A stretch of DNA of 8,266 nt from an uncultured Prevotellaceae bacterium (GCA_937877605.1 CALFJA010000037.1:1-8266); one strand, 5' to 3'; positions 1 through 7,274 are shown, numbered from the stretch's first letter. The notes: generated from the sequence alone by a model not told the origin. Numbers and translations are program-made.

Positions 1-566
1 CCACAGCCATCGTGTTCATGGTCGCAATCATCGTGGTCGCAGCCTTCATGATGGCAATGGTCGTGCCCGCAGTTGCAGGAATGGTGCAGGATGTGTTTTA
101 TCTCCTCCTCGGTGGCATCGCGGCTTTCCAGCACCCTGCCCTCGAAACGCAGCGTCATGCCGGCCAAGGGGTGGTTCAAGTCCATGCGAACCTTGTCCTC
201 GCCGACACTGAGCACACGCCCCATGAGCCGGTTTCCACTGGCATCCGACAAGGGAACAATGGCGTCCGGATAGACATTATCGTGGTCGAAGTGCCCGTTG
301 ATGACAAATATCTCGCGGTCAAGGTCCAGCACATGCTCCTCGATGCGGGGACCGTAGGCATCTTCCTGGTTCAGGGTGAACTCGAAGATGGCATCCTTTT
401 CCAATGCCCACACCTGCTCCTCGAAAGCCGGAAGAGCCATGTCCGTGTCGGAAATGAAGACAAACGGCTGCTCGGCAGGAGCCTCCTCAATCAGGTTGGA
501 ACCGCCATCGGTGACATCGTACAGACGATAACTAATCTCAAGATACTTGTGTTGCTTGTTGTCCAT
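1..566 (-). CDS. slyD: SlyD-like FKBP-type peptidyl-prolyl cis-trans isomerase (3' end cut off by the window edge)
   Basis: The minus strand reads open from the ATG at 564-566 to base 1, giving 188 codons plus two bases. The protein starts MDNKQHKYLEI. It has the SlyD layout: a short N-terminal FKBP strand region, a conserved AYGPR (residues 70-74), an insert-in-flap chaperone segment (roughly 75-130), a return to the FKBP fold at DLNHPLAGMTL (129-139), then a tail very rich in Cys and His from residue 161 (CNCGHDHC at 164-171, further Cys at 176, 181 and 188). In this family the FKBP domain isomerises X-Pro bonds, the inserted domain binds unfolded protein, and the tail binds nickel or zinc in the cytoplasm. 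Family length is about 190-200 aa, so only a few residues should be missing. A role in metal handling is inferred from the tail; no metalloenzyme genes are visible nearby. It is divergent from the S8 protease, with 103 bases between. Confidence 0.93.
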   Translation of the reverse strand, partial: MDNKQHKYLEISYRLYDVTDGGSNLIEEAPAEQPFVFISDTDMALPAFEEQVWALEKDAIFEFTLNQEDAYGPRIEEHVLDLDREIFVINGHFDHDNVYPDAIVPLSDASGNRLMGRVLSVGEDKVRMDLNHPLAGMTLRFEGRVLESRDATEEEIKHILHHSCNCGHDHCHHEGCDHDDCDHEHDGC

Positions 567-606
567 ATACTTATTTATAATTTAATAATTTGCGTTCTTT
601 AGGTTG

Positions 607-614
607 CGAAGATA
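607..614 (-). promoter_or_regulatory. Candidate -7 box for slyD
   Basis: On the minus strand the bases read TATCTTCG, one mismatch from the Bacteroidetes -7 consensus TAnnTTTG. It lies about 40 bases before the slyD ATG, and the stretch between is AT-rich, as is usual for Bacteroidetes leaders. I see no good TTG at the -33 position, so this is a moderate call. Confidence 0.45.
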
Positions 615-632
615 ACTAAAAAAGCGAAATTA

Positions 633-664
633 TTGCCCTGTCTTCCTTTTTTTTCGTATTTTTG
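633..664 (+). promoter_or_regulatory. Promoter of the S8 protease gene, giving a nearly leaderless mRNA
   Basis: TTG at 633-635, a 21-base spacer, then TATTTTTG at 657-664, an exact match to TAnnTTTG. Transcription from this box should begin within a few bases of the ATG at 670, leaving essentially no 5' untranslated region. The next in-frame ATG would remove the signal peptide, so the start codon itself is well supported. Confidence 0.6.
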
Positions 665-669
665 TTGCG

Positions 670-2877
670 ATGAAACACCTGTATGCCATATTTCTCACAC
701 TGCTCATCTGCCTCCATGCGGCGGCTCAATCGGCCGATTATGGAAAGATGTCGATGCTCGTCAGGCAACTGACCCGGCAGCAGGAGGTGCAGCATGCCCA
801 GGGAACAAAGGCTCAGACACGATGCAAGGTGTGCGCCTTTGTCCGTGTAGAAGGCAATGCCGAAGAGGTGCTGGAGCAGTACGATGCACTGTTTATCGAC
901 CAACTCGGTGCCGTCACACTGGCAGACATTCCGTTGGACAGGCTCGCGGCACTTTCGGCCGACAGCCGCGTAAAGCGCATCGAAGCCAACATCGGCAAGC
1001 AACTGCTCATGGACGAGACTCCGGCACAACTTTCCGTGGACAAGGTTTACGGCAAGGCGGACCTTCCACAGGCATACACCGGTAAAGGCGTCGTGGTGGG
1101 AATACAGGATGTTGGTTTCGACCTGACACACCCAAACTTCTTCGAGCCGACGACGGGCACCTACCGCATCAAGGCCTTCTGGGACCAGCTGGCGGAGCAG
1201 GAAGAGGGCAGCAGCCTCTATGTCGGAAGGGAATATTCAGGCGATGCTGCACTGCTGGACCTCCAACATTCGGCCGACGGAATCATACTGACCCACGGAA
1301 CGCACACCGCAGGCTGTGCAGCCGGCAGCGGAGCAGACACTGAATACAGAGGTATTGCCTACGAAAGCGACCTCTGTCTCGTGGCAAATGCCGTGGGCGA
1401 CAATGCCAAACTCGTTCCGGAAGAAGACCGCTACAAATACACTTATACGACGGATGTTCTGGGATTCAAATACCTTTTCGACTACGCCGAGAGCCAGGGA
1501 AAGCCTTGCGTGGTCTCGTTCAGCGAGGGAAGCACACAGGATTTCCGCGGTGACGACCAGCTGTTCTACGAAAGCCTCTCGGAACTGGTAGGGCCAGGGA
1601 GGATTCTTGTGGCATCGGCCGGAAACGAAGGGTGGAAGAAAACCTATCTGCACAAAACCGCATCGGAAGCATCGGCAGGATGTTTCTACCGTGCAGCCGG
1701 TTCGAGCGGACTCTTCAGCGTGAAGACAGACAAGGATTTCACACTGCGACTGAAGGTTTGGAGTAGCCCAACTGTGGAAATTGCCATCAACAGTAGCAAT
1801 GTACTGGCTGGCGAAGAGCAGACCATCCAAATGCCATTGACGGTCGGCGACATCGAATATATCGTCACTGTCAGAGGCTATAACTCCTGCTACAACGAAG
1901 CCGACAAGGTGTTCGATTTCACCATTTCGCTTCCGGCAAATCTCGGATGGGAAACGCCGGCATCGATTGTGCTGGAAGGCGATGGAGCCAATGTGGAACT
2001 CTTCAACTACACCGGCTACCTGGTTGAAAACGAACTCGACCCGACGCTGAACAAAGCAAAAAGCTACGCCAATGTATTCTCACCAGGTGCGGCACCCGAT
2101 GTCATCTGTGTGGGAGCCAATTCGTACAAAAATCAGTATGTAAACAGCAACGGGGAAACCATCGTCTACGACCGAGGCGTGGACGGAGTGATTGGCGATT
2201 ACAGCAGCAACGGGCCAACCTACTACGGACGCATAAAGCCGGACGTGGTGGCTCCAGGCACGAACATCAAGTCAAGTTACAGCTCCTTCTTCATAGAAAA
2301 CACAACGGATGCCGAAACACTGGCCTCCGTTGTGAAATACACCCCGCACAACATTCTCTCCAACACAAAGCAATATCCTTGGGCGGCAACCTCTGGAACA
2401 AGCATGTCCACCCCCATCACGGCAGGTATTATCGCCCTCTGGCTGGAAGCCTGCCCGACACTCACACCCGAACAGGTCATGGAAGTGCTCGAAAACACCT
2501 GCACCCATAAGGAGGAAGGCATCGAATATCCTAACAACAAATGGGGATATGGCGAAATAAACGCCTACAAGGGATTGCTGGAGGTGCTGCAACTGTCCAA
2601 CATCGATGGGCTGAGTCAAGTCATGCCTGACCATCTGACAATCCGTCCGAACAAGAACGGACAGATTGTGCTGGACTTTCAAGAAATGGTTTTAGGGCCT
2701 GTCAAACTGCGTATATACAGCGTCGACGGGAAACTTCTCGACCAAATAACTACAATCGCCGACAAAGAAATGGTCGTGGTGCAGCCAAACATTACACTGA
2801 CCGCCAACCATATCTATGCCATACAGGTGGATGGCGGAACAAAAGGTACTACCGGTTCGAGCCTCATCAGATTCTAA
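670..2877 (+). CDS. Secreted subtilisin-like (S8) serine protease with a probable type IX secretion C-terminal domain
   Basis: 735 aa. Residues 1-20 form a signal peptide (MKHLYAIFLTLLICLHAAAQ). The region to about 135 looks like a propeptide/N-terminal domain. The S8 catalytic triad is complete: Asp147 in VVGIQDVGFD, His209 in HGTHTAG and Ser578 in GTSMSTP, with the oxyanion-hole Asn319 in ASAGNEG. A long insertion (about 330-470) separates the Asn and Ser blocks, as in many Bacteroidetes S8 proteins. The last 80 residues contain LRIYSVDGKLL (680-690) and YAIQVDGG (716-723), the strand pattern of a type IX sorting domain. From family knowledge it should be exported by Sec, crossed through the outer membrane by T9SS, and act on the cell surface or outside. 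Substrate is unknown. The start is chosen because it opens the signal peptide directly downstream of the promoter. It stands alone, with no co-directional partner before the 3' intergenic region. Confidence 0.93.
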   Translation: MKHLYAIFLTLLICLHAAAQSADYGKMSMLVRQLTRQQEVQHAQGTKAQTRCKVCAFVRVEGNAEEVLEQYDALFIDQLGAVTLADIPLDRLAALSADSRVKRIEANIGKQLLMDETPAQLSVDKVYGKADLPQAYTGKGVVVGIQDVGFDLTHPNFFEPTTGTYRIKAFWDQLAEQEEGSSLYVGREYSGDAALLDLQHSADGIILTHGTHTAGCAAGSGADTEYRGIAYESDLCLVANAVGDNAKLVPEEDRYKYTYTTDVLGFKYLFDYAESQGKPCVVSFSEGSTQDFRGDDQLFYESLSELVGPGRILVASAGNEGWKKTYLHKTASEASAGCFYRAAGSSGLFSVKTDKDFTLRLKVWSSPTVEIAINSSNVLAGEEQTIQMPLTVGDIEYIVTVRGYNSCYNEADKVFDFTISLPANLGWETPASIVLEGDGANVELFNYTGYLVENELDPTLNKAKSYANVFSPGAAPDVICVGANSYKNQYVNSNGETIVYDRGVDGVIGDYSSNGPTYYGRIKPDVVAPGTNIKSSYSSFFIENTTDAETLASVVKYTPHNILSNTKQYPWAATSGTSMSTPITAGIIALWLEACPTLTPEQVMEVLENTCTHKEEGIEYPNNKWGYGEINAYKGLLEVLQLSNIDGLSQVMPDHLTIRPNKNGQIVLDFQEMVLGPVKLRIYSVDGKLLDQITTIADKEMVVVQPNITLTANHIYAIQVDGGTKGTTGSSLIRF

Positions 2878-2950
2878 AAACACTATCTGCGGAATACAGC
2901 TGCCATGCACATCAACGACACATGGTAAGAAAAATCATAATTTTTAGGTA

Positions 2951-2981
2951 TTGCTAGCGACTTGCAAAAGGCGTAATTTTG
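2951..2981 (+). promoter_or_regulatory. Well-formed Bacteroidetes promoter in the gap after the S8 gene
   Basis: TTG at 2951-2953, exactly 20 bases, then TAATTTTG at 2974-2981, matching TAnnTTTG. It points to the right. The only gene downstream on this strand before 5784 would be far away, so it most likely drives the short transcript that ends at the terminator at 3093-3124. Confidence 0.55.
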
Positions 2982-2986
2982 TCATG

Positions 2987-3124
2987 TCAAACAGCAAAAG
3001 GGGCACATCCTACCGCAGGTAAAGCCATATGATTGTGCACACAAGCTGAATATGATGAATTTTTTACTTCATAATGTTTTGTAGAAAAGTAAAGGAGTAG
3101 CCGTGATGGTTACTCCTCTTTTTT
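2987..3124 (+). ncRNA. Candidate small RNA between the S8 gene and the XRE gene
   Basis: The stretch is bounded by a promoter at 2951-2981 and a rho-independent terminator hairpin with T-run at 3093-3124, predicting a transcript of roughly 130-140 nt. It holds only tiny ORFs: 12 codons from 2984, overlapping the promoter's edge, and two of about 6-10 codons. Possible internal pairings are GCACA with TGTGC and ATGAA with TTCAT. I do not recognise it as 6S RNA, tmRNA, SRP RNA or RNase P RNA. Alternatives are a short leader peptide message, or simply the 3' untranslated region of the protease mRNA. The exact ends are inferred from the promoter and terminator positions. Confidence 0.4.
3093..3124 (+). 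terminator. Rho-independent terminator, possibly working in both directions
   Basis: AGGAGTA (3093-3099) pairs with TACTCCT (3111-3117), extended by a G-T pair and CC/GG, closing a 5-base loop. It is followed by CTTTTTT. On the minus strand the same stem is followed by TTTACTTTT, so it may also end transcripts from the convergent XRE gene. Confidence 0.8.
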
Positions 3125-3222
3125 ACCCCCATACCTTGTTAATAATTAAAAGAGAGGACATATTATCTTAAAAAATGAAGATTCCTAATGAAGTCTTTGT
3201 AGCAAATCCGCAACAAAAACAA

Positions 3223-3669
3223 CTAATTTTTCTGCGGAACAAAGGTTTCCCAAGTCTGATCATCGTAGAAAACGCGAATCTCCTTTATCTTCCTTGCTGG
3301 CTTGTCAAGTATTTTTACTAATTCATCGTGCTGATGTTGTAAAGTTTTTTTACTATTTTCAGAAATTGGTTTTTCAGCTTCAGTAACATCAAAATTCAGA
3401 AGAGGCTCCGATGGAGTAGAAGTGCTGCCGTCCTCTGAAACAGTTCCATCAGTCAGATTCTGAGCATACATTTCACCAGTACCAAAAATCAACCACTCGG
3501 TAGAGAGCTGGGGAAATTTTTGCTTGATGGCTTCAATGATGTCCAAGGTTGCCCTCGTCCGACCAGTGAAAATACTACTGATAGTTCCCTGAGATTTTCC
3601 GATAAACTCAGAAAAGGTTTTTTGAGTCATGTTTTGACTCTCCATAATCTGTCTAATCCTGTCTTTCAT
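3223..3669 (-). CDS. XRE-family helix-turn-helix transcriptional regulator
   Basis: 148 aa. The N-terminal 65 residues form a lambda-repressor/Cro-type HTH domain, with the helix-turn-helix at about 15-36 (TQKTFSEFIGKSQGTISSIF). It is followed by TEWLIFGTGEMY (57-68), a signature common in Bacteroidetes XRE proteins. A polar, poorly conserved linker follows. The last 30 residues (EIRVFYDDQTWETFVP) form a small conserved C-terminal element of unknown role. There is no peptidase or metabolite domain, so it is not a LexA/CI-type cleavable repressor. From the family it binds DNA as a dimer; the target is unknown. A palindrome sits on its own -7 box, suggesting autoregulation. It is monocistronic on the minus strand, convergent with the candidate small RNA and next to a long gene-poor stretch, so the regulated genes are not obvious here. 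AT-rich compared with the S8 gene. Confidence 0.9.
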   Translation of the reverse strand: MKDRIRQIMESQNMTQKTFSEFIGKSQGTISSIFTGRTRATLDIIEAIKQKFPQLSTEWLIFGTGEMYAQNLTDGTVSEDGSTSTPSEPLLNFDVTEAEKPISENSKKTLQHQHDELVKILDKPARKIKEIRVFYDDQTWETFVPQKN

Positions 3670-3692
3670 TTTTCAAAAAAAAATTCAATCAA

Positions 3693-3708
3693 GGGCAAAA
3701 ATATGCCC
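3693..3708. promoter_or_regulatory. Palindromic operator candidate over the XRE promoter
   Basis: GGGCA (3693-3697) and TGCCC (3704-3708) form a perfect inverted repeat with a 6-base centre. It covers the -7 box of the XRE gene (3696-3703), the position where a bound dimer would block RNA polymerase. Binding by the XRE protein itself is inferred. Confidence 0.4.
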
Positions 3709-3728
3709 GAAATGATAACATCTACAAA
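3696..3728 (-). promoter_or_regulatory. Promoter of the XRE regulator gene
   Basis: On the minus strand TTTG (3725-3728) is followed by 21 bases and then TATTTTTG (3696-3703), a full match to the Bacteroidetes consensus. The expected transcript start is about 20 bases before the ATG at 3669. Confidence 0.65.
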
Positions 3729-4454
3729 GGTAATATAAATTTTCTTCAAGTACAACAAATCAAAAGAAATTCTTTTATCTAAATTATTTGAAATAAAACT
3801 TAAAATTTAAATTGCAAAATCAAAAACCGGGTAATTTGACAGAAATATTAGGTTTGGGAATTAAAAGCGCCTAAAATGGACAAAGTAAATTTGTAGAGTT
3901 TGGAATTGCTAACTATTTGATTGAAAATTCCGTATCTGTGTTTATTGAAAAGAAAAAGAAGAAAAAAAGGCTTTTTATGCATCCATTAGACTCTATAGTA
4001 ATGTAGTAAATATAGAAATTGAAGCATATTTGTCTGACTTACAGATATTTATCGTCATAAAACAATCGCTGCATAATTATAACTTCGAAAATTTAAACGG
4101 AATTATTTGGCTTTGCAAATTCAAACCGTTCGCACTTTCGTCGGCGTCTTGCGGTTTGATCTTTGGTTTGTAAATGCAATACTGTATTGTTGTTGTGAAA
4201 ATGTCGCTGTGTGTGGATTTTGATTTGTATTTGCTAAATTTAGTTAATTGTAGATTTTTGAATGCAAATCAACTGTAATTTTCTCTATTTTTTGATAGAT
4301 TCGAACAGAAATGCATTCGATGGAAAATTTTCGATTCTGGAAGCAGTAAAAAGTGAATGAAATCCCCTATTCATCGGTATTTCAAAAGACTTTTTTCTGT
4401 TGAGAATAATTTCGAAAAGAGTTTTTTTCGATGCCAAAAATGGGGAATTTTCCA
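3729..4454. other. Gene-poor AT-rich stretch
   Basis: No ORF here is long or protein-like enough to call on either strand. The longest short frame I saw upstream of 4350 is about 25 codons from 4201, with no promoter or family resemblance. A TAAATTTG box at 3886-3893 lacks a spaced TTG. There is a purine run (about 3948-3969). The one compositional exception is the GC-rich inverted repeat at 4121-4159. I see no tRNA, transposase remnant or terminal inverted repeats. Confidence 0.6.
4121..4159. repeat. GC-rich inverted repeat (possible structured RNA or dispersed element)
   Basis: TCAAACCG (4121-4128) and CGGTTTGA (4152-4159) are perfect complements around a 23-base loop. The 40 bases starting at 4121 are about 53% G+C, in surroundings that are visibly AT-rich. 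No T-run follows on either side, so it is not a standard terminator. Function unknown. Confidence 0.45.
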
Positions 4455-4478
4455 CCTATTTTTACCGATTTTAGGCAC

Positions 4479-4516
4479 AAAAATAGGGTCGAAAGGCTAT
4501 TTTCGACCCTATTTTT
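4479..4516 (-). terminator. Terminator hairpin after holA, symmetric and probably bidirectional
   Basis: A perfect 16-bp stem: 4479-4494 pairs with 4501-4516 around the loop GGCTAT (4495-4500). Both arms carry an A5/T5 end, so either strand gives a GC-containing stem followed by U5. It lies 35 bases after the holA stop codon. The left arm can instead pair with CCTATTTTT at 4455-4463, giving an alternative fold. Confidence 0.72.
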
Positions 4517-4550
4517 ACATTATTTCGGCAAAAAAATTACACTATTTTTA

Positions 4551-5582
4551 TCAATGCATGATGAAATAAATGAGCTCCTGCATGAGTTCTCCAGCCTCTG
4601 CCCTGCTCCCTACTCCCTTACTCATGGCTGCCATCTCATGAATTTTCCGGATGATCTGCATGGTCTTCATGGCATTATAATTTCTCATTCCCGTGACATA
4701 TTCCCTGGCTTTCCACTCTTTGTCAAGGCCAAGATATTGTGCCAGATCTCTCACGGAATTTTTGTTCGGAGCATAGTGTGCAATCATCAGATTTGAGAAA
4801 AAACCATAAAGCTCAGGCACCATGATATAGATGGAGCCGGACTTTGGATTCTTGTCAAAATATTTTACTATTTTATTTGCTTTTAAAATGTCGCGATTTA
4901 TTACTGCGTTTCGAAGTTCATACCTGTTAAAATCCTTGCTAACCCCGACATGTCTTTCCACCAGTTCCGGTGTTATTTTTTTCTGGTCGTCGGGCAGGAG
5001 CGAAAGGAGCTTGTCTATTTCAGAAAGCAGTCGGTTCAAGTCTGTACCGACATGATCGGCCAGCATTCCGGCAGATTTGGTGTCGATAGACGCTTTTTTG
5101 GTCTTCACATACTGATTGATGAAGGGTGGAAGATCCCTATCGTACAGTTTTTTGCTCTCAAAGACCACCGCTCCGGCAGACTCCGCCCGCTTTATGAGCT
5201 CTTTTCTGCGGTCAATCTTGCCGTTTTTATAGCACAGGACGAGTATGGTCGTAGGCTGTATCTTACCCTCGAAATAGGCCTTTAGGTTGTTTAGGTTCTG
5301 CATTCCCTGTGCTTCCTTCACCACCACTACCCTATGCTCGGCCATCATGGGATAGCCGCGTGCCATGAGGATCACCTGATTGGGATTCGTTTCCAGGCCG
5401 TAGACAATGTCCTGGTTGAAATCTCTTTCGCTTTCACCGAGCACATTGTTCACGATATAGTCGGAAATACGGTCGATGAAGTACGATTCTTCGCCCATAA
5501 GTATGTAAGCCGGAGCATATTTCTTCTGCTCCAGGTCGCGCATAATGCCTTCGAAAGTAGGACCACTACCCTTTTCTGCCAT
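4551..5582 (-). CDS. holA: DNA polymerase III delta subunit (clamp loader)
   Basis: 343 aa, the same length as E. coli HolA as I recall it. The N-terminal signature GEESYFIDRI is at residues 30-39, in the degenerate AAA+ domain that lacks a working nucleotide site. The conserved HVGTDLNRLLSEIDKL (177-192) of the second domain follows, then a helical C-terminal collar region. The delta subunit opens the beta sliding clamp ring as part of the clamp-loader complex and is essential for chromosome replication. The start at 5582 gives MAEKGSGPTF, with a promoter box about 25 bases upstream and an AT-rich leader. It is transcribed alone, divergent from the helicase gene, and ends 35 bases before a strong hairpin terminator. 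Nothing looks truncated. Confidence 0.95.
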   Translation of the reverse strand: MAEKGSGPTFEGIMRDLEQKKYAPAYILMGEESYFIDRISDYIVNNVLGESERDFNQDIVYGLETNPNQVILMARGYPMMAEHRVVVVKEAQGMQNLNNLKAYFEGKIQPTTILVLCYKNGKIDRRKELIKRAESAGAVVFESKKLYDRDLPPFINQYVKTKKASIDTKSAGMLADHVGTDLNRLLSEIDKLLSLLPDDQKKITPELVERHVGVSKDFNRYELRNAVINRDILKANKIVKYFDKNPKSGSIYIMVPELYGFFSNLMIAHYAPNKNSVRDLAQYLGLDKEWKAREYVTGMRNYNAMKTMQIIRKIHEMAAMSKGVGSRAEAGELMQELIYFIMH

Positions 5583-5605
5583 ATTCTTTTTCCGATAATT
5601 TGTGC

Positions 5606-5613
5606 CAAAGTTA
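5606..5613 (-). promoter_or_regulatory. -7 box for holA
   Basis: The minus strand reads TAACTTTG, an exact TAnnTTTG match, about 24 bases before the holA ATG. No clear TTG is seen at the -33 position, where the sequence is a T/C-rich run instead. Confidence 0.55.
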
Positions 5614-5728
5614 CGAAAAAACGGGTGCAGAAGAAAGAAAAGTTTTCTTTTTTATGCCGAGGTTCGAGGAAACTCGGCGAAGTCACAGTTGTAACACATA
5701 AGAAATTTGAACATTATTATTGTTGACC

Positions 5729-5759
5729 TTGGACAATCCCAAATCTTTTCATACTTTTG
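5729..5759 (+). promoter_or_regulatory. Promoter of the helicase gene; decides its start codon
   Basis: TTG (5729-5731), 20 bases, then TACTTTTG (5752-5759), an exact consensus match. An in-frame TTG at 5757-5759 lies inside this box and so would not be on the mRNA. The first usable in-frame start is the ATG at 5784. Confidence 0.65.
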
Positions 5760-5766
5760 TTTCACA

Positions 5767-5823
5767 ATGAAAAACATACATCAATGGAAAATAGAGATAA
5801 AAAGAACCATGAGATTGTTTTGA
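5767..5823 (+). other. Possible 18-codon upstream ORF overlapping the helicase start
   Basis: An ATG at 5767, probably within a few bases of the transcript start, opens an 18-codon frame (MKNIHQWKIEIKRTMRLF, stop TGA at 5821-5823). It is out of frame with and overlaps the first 40 bases of the helicase gene. It could lower helicase translation or be chance; no conservation information is available. Confidence 0.2.
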
Positions 5824-7259
5824 CCAAAAGTCAGGAGAATGTTTTGAACGAGATACTTGATTTCATTGACAATCCAGACAAACGCGTATTTATTTTGAAA
5901 GGTTATGCAGGCACAGGAAAGACCACGCTGATGAGATTTCTAATTAAGCACCTGAATGTATTGAAACGAAATTACCGTTTATTGGCATCTACAGGCCGTG
6001 CAGCAAAGGTATTGGCAAACCTATCCGGTATGAATGGGAATACTTGCACCATCCATTCCATGATATATGCATTTAACGGTCTTAATAAAGAATTTGATGA
6101 GCATGAAGAAATAAGAGTAGACCAAAACGGACAACTTTTCCTTGTTTTCGAGACGGCGACGCTTGACATGGTCAGTACACCTGAGATGATATACATCATT
6201 GATGAGTCTTCCATGATTTCCGATGTTGCTTCCAAAGATGTCACGCAAGCAAAATTTGGAAGTGGAAGGCTGTTAAAAGACCTTCTCGACTACGATCAGC
6301 GTTCAGGCAGCAAGTTTATCTTTGTAGGCGACCCGTGTCAGTTGCCACCATTGGAAGAGTATTATTCTCCTGCTTTGATGAAAGAATACATTGAAGAGCA
6401 TTATCATTTAGGAACCCAAGAAACAAAACTGACCGAGATAATGCGCCAGAGCGACAACAACGGAATTGTCAATGCATCCAAGCTTTTGCGAGGTTTCTAC
6501 GCCAAGGCCCCGGCCGACAAGTCACACCACACCCAACAATTGTGGGGTTTTCTGCCATTCCGCCAATTTCAGAACATTCAATACCATGTCAATCTGGATA
6601 TGATGATTGACCAATATGTTGAAAAACTACGCACCAAAGGCTATAACAGTTCCATCTGCATTTGTCGCAGCAACAAGGCCTGTGGCGACTTGTCCACCAT
6701 CATCCGCAACAAGTTAGGGCACACTTCAGGCCGGCTTGAGGTTGGCGATTTGTTGATGGTTGTCCAAAACAACCGTCAGACAGGATTGATGAACGGCGAC
6801 ATGGTTGTTGTGGAAGAAATCTCCAATCGCACAGAGGTAAGGGCACTGATGACCTTTCGCCAAGTCAAGGTGAAAGAATTGTTCACAGAAGAGACTTTTT
6901 CCACTCTCATTCTTGAGGAACTGCTCTATCAGTCGCGGTTAAATCTTAATAGCCATCAGCAACAAGAATTGTTCATCGACTTCATTTACCGTATGAGAGC
7001 CGAAGGTATTACCCAGAAAAATAATCGTGGCTTCTACCAAAAGATGATGGATGACCCCTATCTGAATGCGTTGCGCTGTGTTTATGGCTATGCCATCACC
7101 TGCCACAAGTCGCAGGGCGGTGAGTGGGACGAGGTCTTCGTGCATGTGCCCCGCAACATTACGCTCAATCCAACGAAAGAGACTTATCAATGGCTCTATA
7201 CTGCCATTACCCGAACCCGCGCCACCCTACATCTTGTCGATGATTTCTATATAAAGTAA
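5784..7259 (+). CDS. RecD-like superfamily 1 DNA helicase (AAA_30 / UvrD-like C-terminal)
   Basis: 491 aa from the ATG at 5784. All main SF1 motifs are present: Walker A GYAGTGKT (40-47), motif Ia ASTGRAAKVL (68-77), Walker B IIDESSM (138-144), motif III VGDPCQLPP (181-189), motif IV LTEIMRQ (216-222), motif V TCHKSQGGEWDEV (439-451) and motif VI YTAITRTR (472-479). The pattern matches the SF1B RecD/Pif1-like group, which moves 5' to 3' on single-stranded DNA and unwinds duplexes using ATP. No nuclease domain is visible. There is no RecB or RecC partner here, so a stand-alone repair or recombination role is inferred. A longer in-frame TTG start at 5757 is rejected because it lies in the promoter. 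The gene ends just before a strong terminator that separates it from the CRISPR array. It is not a known Cas helicase: it lacks Cas3 HD or DinG features. Confidence 0.9.
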   Translation: MENRDKKNHEIVLTKSQENVLNEILDFIDNPDKRVFILKGYAGTGKTTLMRFLIKHLNVLKRNYRLLASTGRAAKVLANLSGMNGNTCTIHSMIYAFNGLNKEFDEHEEIRVDQNGQLFLVFETATLDMVSTPEMIYIIDESSMISDVASKDVTQAKFGSGRLLKDLLDYDQRSGSKFIFVGDPCQLPPLEEYYSPALMKEYIEEHYHLGTQETKLTEIMRQSDNNGIVNASKLLRGFYAKAPADKSHHTQQLWGFLPFRQFQNIQYHVNLDMMIDQYVEKLRTKGYNSSICICRSNKACGDLSTIIRNKLGHTSGRLEVGDLLMVVQNNRQTGLMNGDMVVVEEISNRTEVRALMTFRQVKVKELFTEETFSTLILEELLYQSRLNLNSHQQQELFIDFIYRMRAEGITQKNNRGFYQKMMDDPYLNALRCVYGYAITCHKSQGGEWDEVFVHVPRNITLNPTKETYQWLYTAITRTRATLHLVDDFYIK

Positions 7260-7274
7260 CTTTCGATATCTCAC

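Noticed and set aside
12..602. Plus-strand frame of 196 codons at the left end
   Set aside because: It is antisense to slyD, whose minus-strand protein has clear family motifs; the plus-strand translation has none.
2979..3086. TTGTCATG (2979-2986) matches repeat bases 2-9, and TTGTAGAA (3079-3086) is complementary to repeat bases 28-35, hinting at a tracrRNA
   Set aside because: Eight-base matches to a 36-base repeat are expected several times by chance in 8 kb. The pairing does not extend, and one match overlaps the promoter box.
5656..5678. GCCGAG/CTCGGC inverted repeat between holA and the helicase gene
   Set aside because: A 6-bp stem with an 11-base loop and no T-run on either strand. 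It could be a protein site, but nothing else supports it.
5757..5783. In-frame TTG start extending the helicase by 9 residues
   Set aside because: The TTG is the end of the -7 box and would not be transcribed.
5784..7259. Helicase as part of the CRISPR system
   Set aside because: It has its own promoter and strong terminator and lacks Cas3 HD or DinG-type features. RecD-like helicases of this type are common chromosomal genes.
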